From the NCBI GenBank assembly GCA_018343915.1, contig JABRWF010000005.1, positions 1,709,001-1,773,000 of the forward strand: a stretch of 64,000 nucleotides of DNA, read 5' to 3'. The notes under the pieces are model-generated. The model was given only the letters and a program-made list of their open reading frames with translations, had not been told where the DNA came from and searched no databases. This document shows, in pieces, positions 59,912 through 64,000 of the stretch; within the stretch, counting starts at the first letter, position 1; every line of letters starts with the position of its first letter. Source of the DNA: Agroathelia rolfsii. Lineage: Eukaryota > Basidiomycota > Agaricomycetes > Amylocorticiales > Amylocorticiaceae. Made by a program: the position numbers and the translations under genes.

Positions 59912-61331
59912 TTATCTCCTACTACCTACGCTCTCTGCGTCCATACTTCTCCTACTCCCGCTCGCCTTGCTGACGCTATCATGCTTCTCGCGGCGTGCGA
60001 GCTCAACGTCCTCATACTCGACGTCCGTCGTGCCATAATCAGTCGTCATCGTCGGCCGGGTGGCGTACGTATGGTTCGTACGCTCGAGTCCCGTACGTGT
60101 CGTCGCTGGGCGGGCCCACGAGATGCCCGTTGTCGTCATGGCGGCGGTGGTGTATTCAGCGGAGACGCCGAGACCGACACGGAATGAGATCAGCGTGGGT
60201 GCGATGCCCTATTTGTTTTATTTGATGTATCAAAGTGATGTGGGATAAATATGATGCAATCATCAGTATTCCCATGACAAGGTATAGACAGCGTCAAAAA
60301 AAAAAAAAAAGATGGAAGAGGACTGACATATATCTGAGCGCCAATCACGCCCAAAATTGCCTGAGAGACATTGCCGATACCGAAGGCGACGACGAAGACG
60401 AACTGGACGAGCAGGTAGAGTGCACCGCTCTCAATCATGATGCTCGCCGCGTCCTGGATATGGCGTGCTGTGCTCTGCGCGACTTCCTCTGCCTGATCGC
60501 CTTCAATTGCGGGGTCGTTTTGGCGGCGGCGGCGGAAGAAGCTAGTGCCATAGCCAATGTAGTAGATCCTTCCCACGATGAGGAAGGTGATGATGAAGTT
60601 GGTCACGAGGGGCAGAGCGAAGGAAGCGGTTCCAAGGGGGACCAGCGCAGCCGGGGCGACGGGTGCGTTGGGGTTTGTGTTCCGCAGGATGCCTAGGCCG
60701 GACATGGCGCACACTTGTGATAGGAATTATATGCATGGGAAGAAAAGGCGGAGGATTAGCATCATCATCAAATAGAAGAGAGAAGGAAGGAAAAAGATTA
60801 TTTGATGGGATGCACAGATACGTACAGAAGCCACCCAGGGCAGTCAAAAATGGCAAGATGCAGACGAAATAATTGCCACCCCAAACAAGCCAGCAGCGGT
60901 AAAGCAAGACCAGGTCACCGATGAAATCGGTCAGGGAGAGAATAACGTCTGCTGCATAGAGATAGTTGTTCTCATTGGCATAATCCTTCACGATGCCAGT
61001 TGATTCCTAAACGAATGAAAGTGGGGAATGTAAGAGGGGGTGGGGGAGTTGGTGTAAAGATTATGTTATTGTACAGTCATGAGAAAGTGAGAGGAGAGAG
61101 AAAGAGACGAACAAGATAGGTATAGAAATGGTTGAATTCGAGTGAGTAGTGACAAGTACACAGGAGAAAGAGAAGAATTGTGGCGACAATCATTGGGACG
61201 TTGTATGCTTGAGTGCGACGGCGAGTGGTGAGGTAGAGCATGCAAAGCAGAAAGAGAGGAATGTAGAGGCCATAGAGGATGGACTCGCATGCGAAGCCGA
61301 TGAGGGCTGCGATGTCATTAGAGATGGGCAT
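59912..61331 (-). CDS. Multi-pass membrane protein, about seven TM segments, function unknown
   Basis: Four exons (61331-61113, 61006-60826, 60713-60328, 60208-59912) encode 360 residues. Hydrophobic spans include LYGLYIPLFLLCMLYL, VPMIVATILLFLLCT, VILSLTDFIGDLVLLYRCW, FVCILPFLTALGGF, FALPLVTNFIITFLIVGRIY, SGALYLLVQFVFVVAFGIG and a short one at the exon 3/4 join. The extracellular N-terminus is short. The last 75 residues are a hydrophilic Ser/Thr/Arg-rich cytosolic tail. The VLLYRCWLVWG signature is typical of a large basidiomycete-specific family of seven-TM proteins with no known ligand. Exon 1 uses the weak donor GTTCGT. Nothing ties it to the peptide cluster except location. Confidence 0.8.
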
Positions 61332-62776
61332 GGTCGACAGCAGCAACGATGATGGTGAGGCGAAGGCAAGACAGCGCTGGCTAGAGGAAAACAGCAAACA
61401 GCAGCCGGTGGAGAAGACGGAGCCTGAGCCTGAGAGGGAAGAGGCCACTGAGGACGGTCCAAGTCCAAGCCCGGCCCAGGGGAACATCTTGACATCCGGC
61501 TACACATGCTCCCTCCTGCTTCTCCGGTCCACGTGCCCCGCAACCCGATAAGCTTGCCCCATTGCCACCGCCACCCATACCAGCCACAATCCTCCGACAG
61601 CCTCCGTCTAACCATCCGATGCCTAGTATTCTCGTCTGCTTCAAGTTGTGCACTTGTTACATCTGTCTCTTCCATCCCCACATCCTGCTCATTCACACTA
61701 GCCATGCCCAGAAAGTGTCCATTCTCCTAGTCCCTGCTTTCATCTTCTCAGGTTCGTTCATATGACGTTCTATTATTGTCAAGGCACATTCTATCTGATG
61801 GATGCCTTATATGCACTCATCTACTGCCGATAACCCCCGCAAGCCTGACAGCAGTGTGACCAGACAACCACAGAAGCGTCAGCAAAGACACAACATTTAG
61901 TATGCTCGTCATTGCGGAAGAAACAAGGAAAATGCTGGACCCTATCTATCCTTATACTGCAACTGCATCATGGAATCACATCGAATGCAATCGTGGCTAG
62001 GCAAAATCTATACTTGCTGCTGCTTCTCTATCCAACTTCTTCATCTGGCGGATTCCGCTCATCATGTCCCTTTTGATGTTTGTATGGATGAATGGATGAA
62101 TCAGCAGCCCATGTGCCGCTCACGTGTTTCTATCCTTGTAATCATTTTCATTTGTTTCGTGGGCAATGGGCATGCTTAAGTCAGCACTCGCATTTTGACA
62201 TCAGGAGGAGTCGTCATCGCTATATCCCTGAGCCAAAGCTTCATTTGACCGTAATAGGTACCCTTCTCGATCAGCACGATTGGCAACGTGAACAGTGAAA
62301 GAATCATCGAATTCATCGTCACGTTTTTTTTTTTTTAGCCGTCGGCTATCCCGATTCTGTAATTGACGTTTCTATTCGGGCGGGCTATTGATTCGCTCTC
62401 TCTTACGACATTACTTGTAGTGCACAGTTCATCCATTCATTCCTGCCAAGGATGGCTTTATGCAGTTACACAAGTGCAGAATTCCACTCCTCTCAGGCAC
62501 TTTTGCAGGCGTATCCAACTCGAGCCATTAAAGGTCATGTAGCGCTTACAGTTGGGTATTACAGTAAAACGCCACACCTGTCCAAGCGGACATACGCTAG
62601 TTTACGACAACTGCGACTCATCCGTTGCTTCTAAAATTCCATAAATGGCCTAGATTGGTCTGAGAGTGTCACTTCCACTGCGTGTTAATTATTGTTGTAA
62701 TATAATTGGCAGTCGACACAAGTTAGGGAGGCTCGAGAGGCGAGAACACACACACACTCAGCAGTCTACCATTAGC
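61332..62776. other. Divergent intergenic stretch
   Basis: This is 1.4 kb between the multi-TM gene and the single-core precursor gene. Frames here are short and have no recognisable features. It should hold both promoters; CATAAATGG about 135 bp before the precursor ATG is a weak TATA candidate. Confidence 0.5.
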
Positions 62777-63174
62777 ATGCGCACTACGACAACTATCTGT
62801 GTTTATCTTTTATGGGCTGGATATGGCCTGGCTTTGCCACTGATGGCATCAGGTATGTACACGAAACCCTGGTTGCCTGCTAGTAATCTATTTTTACGTT
62901 TCCCTTCTTACAGAACTTCCTGAGTCGCGTGGACTTGCCAGGGATGGTTCAGACGTCAACAGTCGCGCAGATACGTCTATTCAACTTGGTAGGTGGAATG
63001 CTCTTCTCCTTTCTACGAATTTTACCCAGGAATCTATGCTCAGGCTGATTGTTTCTTGCTGTTCTTTTGATGCGCGTACGTCCAGCAGAACTTTCGAGAC
63101 GCCAGACCGTCTCGCCCGACAGCTCAAATCTATGGAAGAATGCTGTCCATGTTGCGATTGGAGACTACATCTAG
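62777..63174 (+). CDS. Secreted peptide precursor with one C-terminal LWKNAVH core
   Basis: Three exons (62777-62852, 62914-62988, 63089-63174) give 78 residues. Exon 1 is a signal peptide (MRTTTTICVYLLWAGYGLAL) ending in phase 1, as in the paralogues. The middle part is rich in Arg-flanked short segments (ESRGLARDG, VNSRADTS). The last exon begins ELSRRQTVSPDSSN and ends in the core LWKNAVHVAIGDYI and a stop. The dibasic RR lies 10 residues before the core. The exon 3 acceptor is a tandem CAGCAG, so one extra Ala may be included. The gene is visible only after splicing: the core is read in a different frame from the longest open frame there. It has no cysteine in the mature part. Confidence 0.75.
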
Positions 63175-64000
63175 ATCTGTTTCCTATGGTGATGGACTTG
63201 GATTCGCGTCCCCTACGACGTTGTTTGCGTCGTTTCAAGAACCGTGGTGGCGGCATCATTTCTATTTCTTGAAGAACAAAACAACCTCGACTTTTTTTTT
63301 CTTTCGTTTTGTTCTGTTTCGCCTATTATGCATATAGGACACTGCATTTTCTTCTTCTTCTGCATTCCTCGCTACAAAAGATACCTAGTATTACTACATG
63401 TAAGTATATAATTGCATTGATGATCTATAAACATTTGCATATGTGAATCACTACAATTATGCCCATGTATTTATCGCTGTTTTCCAGTCACCGACTCATC
63501 GCAACTCCATTTCTAAGTGGATTGCTTTGAATCATCGGCGGAGTTCTTTCACTTCCACGCCTTGACAGGCATCATACTCATACTCCATAACTTGACAGGG
63601 AGTGCGGTGCCGTTCATTGATTACAGAGTTTGCGTCCGCATGGGCAGATACACCATCCTCGGGCATAGAATGTATATATCAGGAACCCATTGAGTCCATC
63701 CAGGATCCAGCACACATTCAGTGCCATTCAGTGGTCAGCCTGTTGCTGCCGGCGGTGTGCTGTGAGCAAGAGATCTTTTGGCATTCTCAAAGACACCGTT
63801 ACACGGTATACTTGAAGTCCGACATACATGTACTGATCACATGAGGGGTTTGAATGTATGTAGTATTGTGGTCCATGGACCGATATCTGAGTTGTATGCA
63901 CCACGGGACTAGTTGATTAGGATTCGGACCTGTGGATATTGGGTGATCCTCTAGGCCAGCGTTCTTTGCTTCTAGTACAGGCACGAGCTGGAAGAGGAGG
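63175..64000. other. Intergenic to window end
   Basis: This is the 3' flank of the single-core precursor gene and about 800 bp of further sequence. I see no gene, core motif or RNA signature before the window ends. Confidence 0.5.

Overview
The window is nuclear DNA of a filamentous basidiomycete, most likely an agaricomycete. Genes are dense and cut by many short introns (about 50-70 nt, GT..AG). The encoded proteins are fungal: a Ccc2 copper pump, Ase1, DNA polymerase epsilon and a SepH/Cdc7-type kinase. I cannot name genus or species. All gene models were spliced by eye from reading frame, splice sites and protein conservation.

Region 1 (1-44.3 kb) is a conserved housekeeping block. In order it holds: the 3' part of the Pol I/III subunit AC40 (+); a small coiled-coil membrane protein (-); a SnoaL/NTF2-like protein (+); a Ccc2-type copper ATPase (+); a probable dynactin p24 subunit (+); a two-zinc-finger small protein (+); a very large CH-kinase-C1 protein of the SepH/Cdc7 septation-kinase type (-); a Bye1-like PHD/TFIIS-M/SPOC transcription factor (+); Pol2, the catalytic subunit of DNA polymerase epsilon (+); an orphan with an internal duplication (-); and Ase1/PRC1 (-). 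Intergenic gaps of 3.2 kb flank the kinase gene on both sides.

Region 2 (44.9-64 kb) is accessory in character: small genes, AT-rich spacers, gene relics. It contains four small secreted proteins, at 44990-45396 (-), 47238-47837 (-), 52026-52463 (+) and 62777-63174 (+). All carry one or more copies of a core [LI]W-x3-[VA]H; copy numbers are 3, 9, 2 and 1. All share a phase-1 intron directly after the signal peptide, and none has a cysteine in the mature part. Between them lie a UstYa/DUF3328-family membrane protein with two HxxHC motifs (54331-55115), a probable truncated UstYa-like protein (50500-50802), an NmrA-like NAD(P)-binding protein (57184-58525) and the last-exon relic of a second NmrA copy (56135-56209).

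Repeat-bearing secreted precursors next to UstYa proteins are the hallmark of fungal ribosomally made cyclic peptides (dikaritins such as ustiloxin, phomopsin and asperipin). I therefore read this region as a candidate, apparently undescribed, basidiomycete RiPP locus with a Trp/His-containing core. The product and the enzyme roles are inference. A multi-TM protein (59912-61331, -) separates the last precursor from the rest and may or may not belong.
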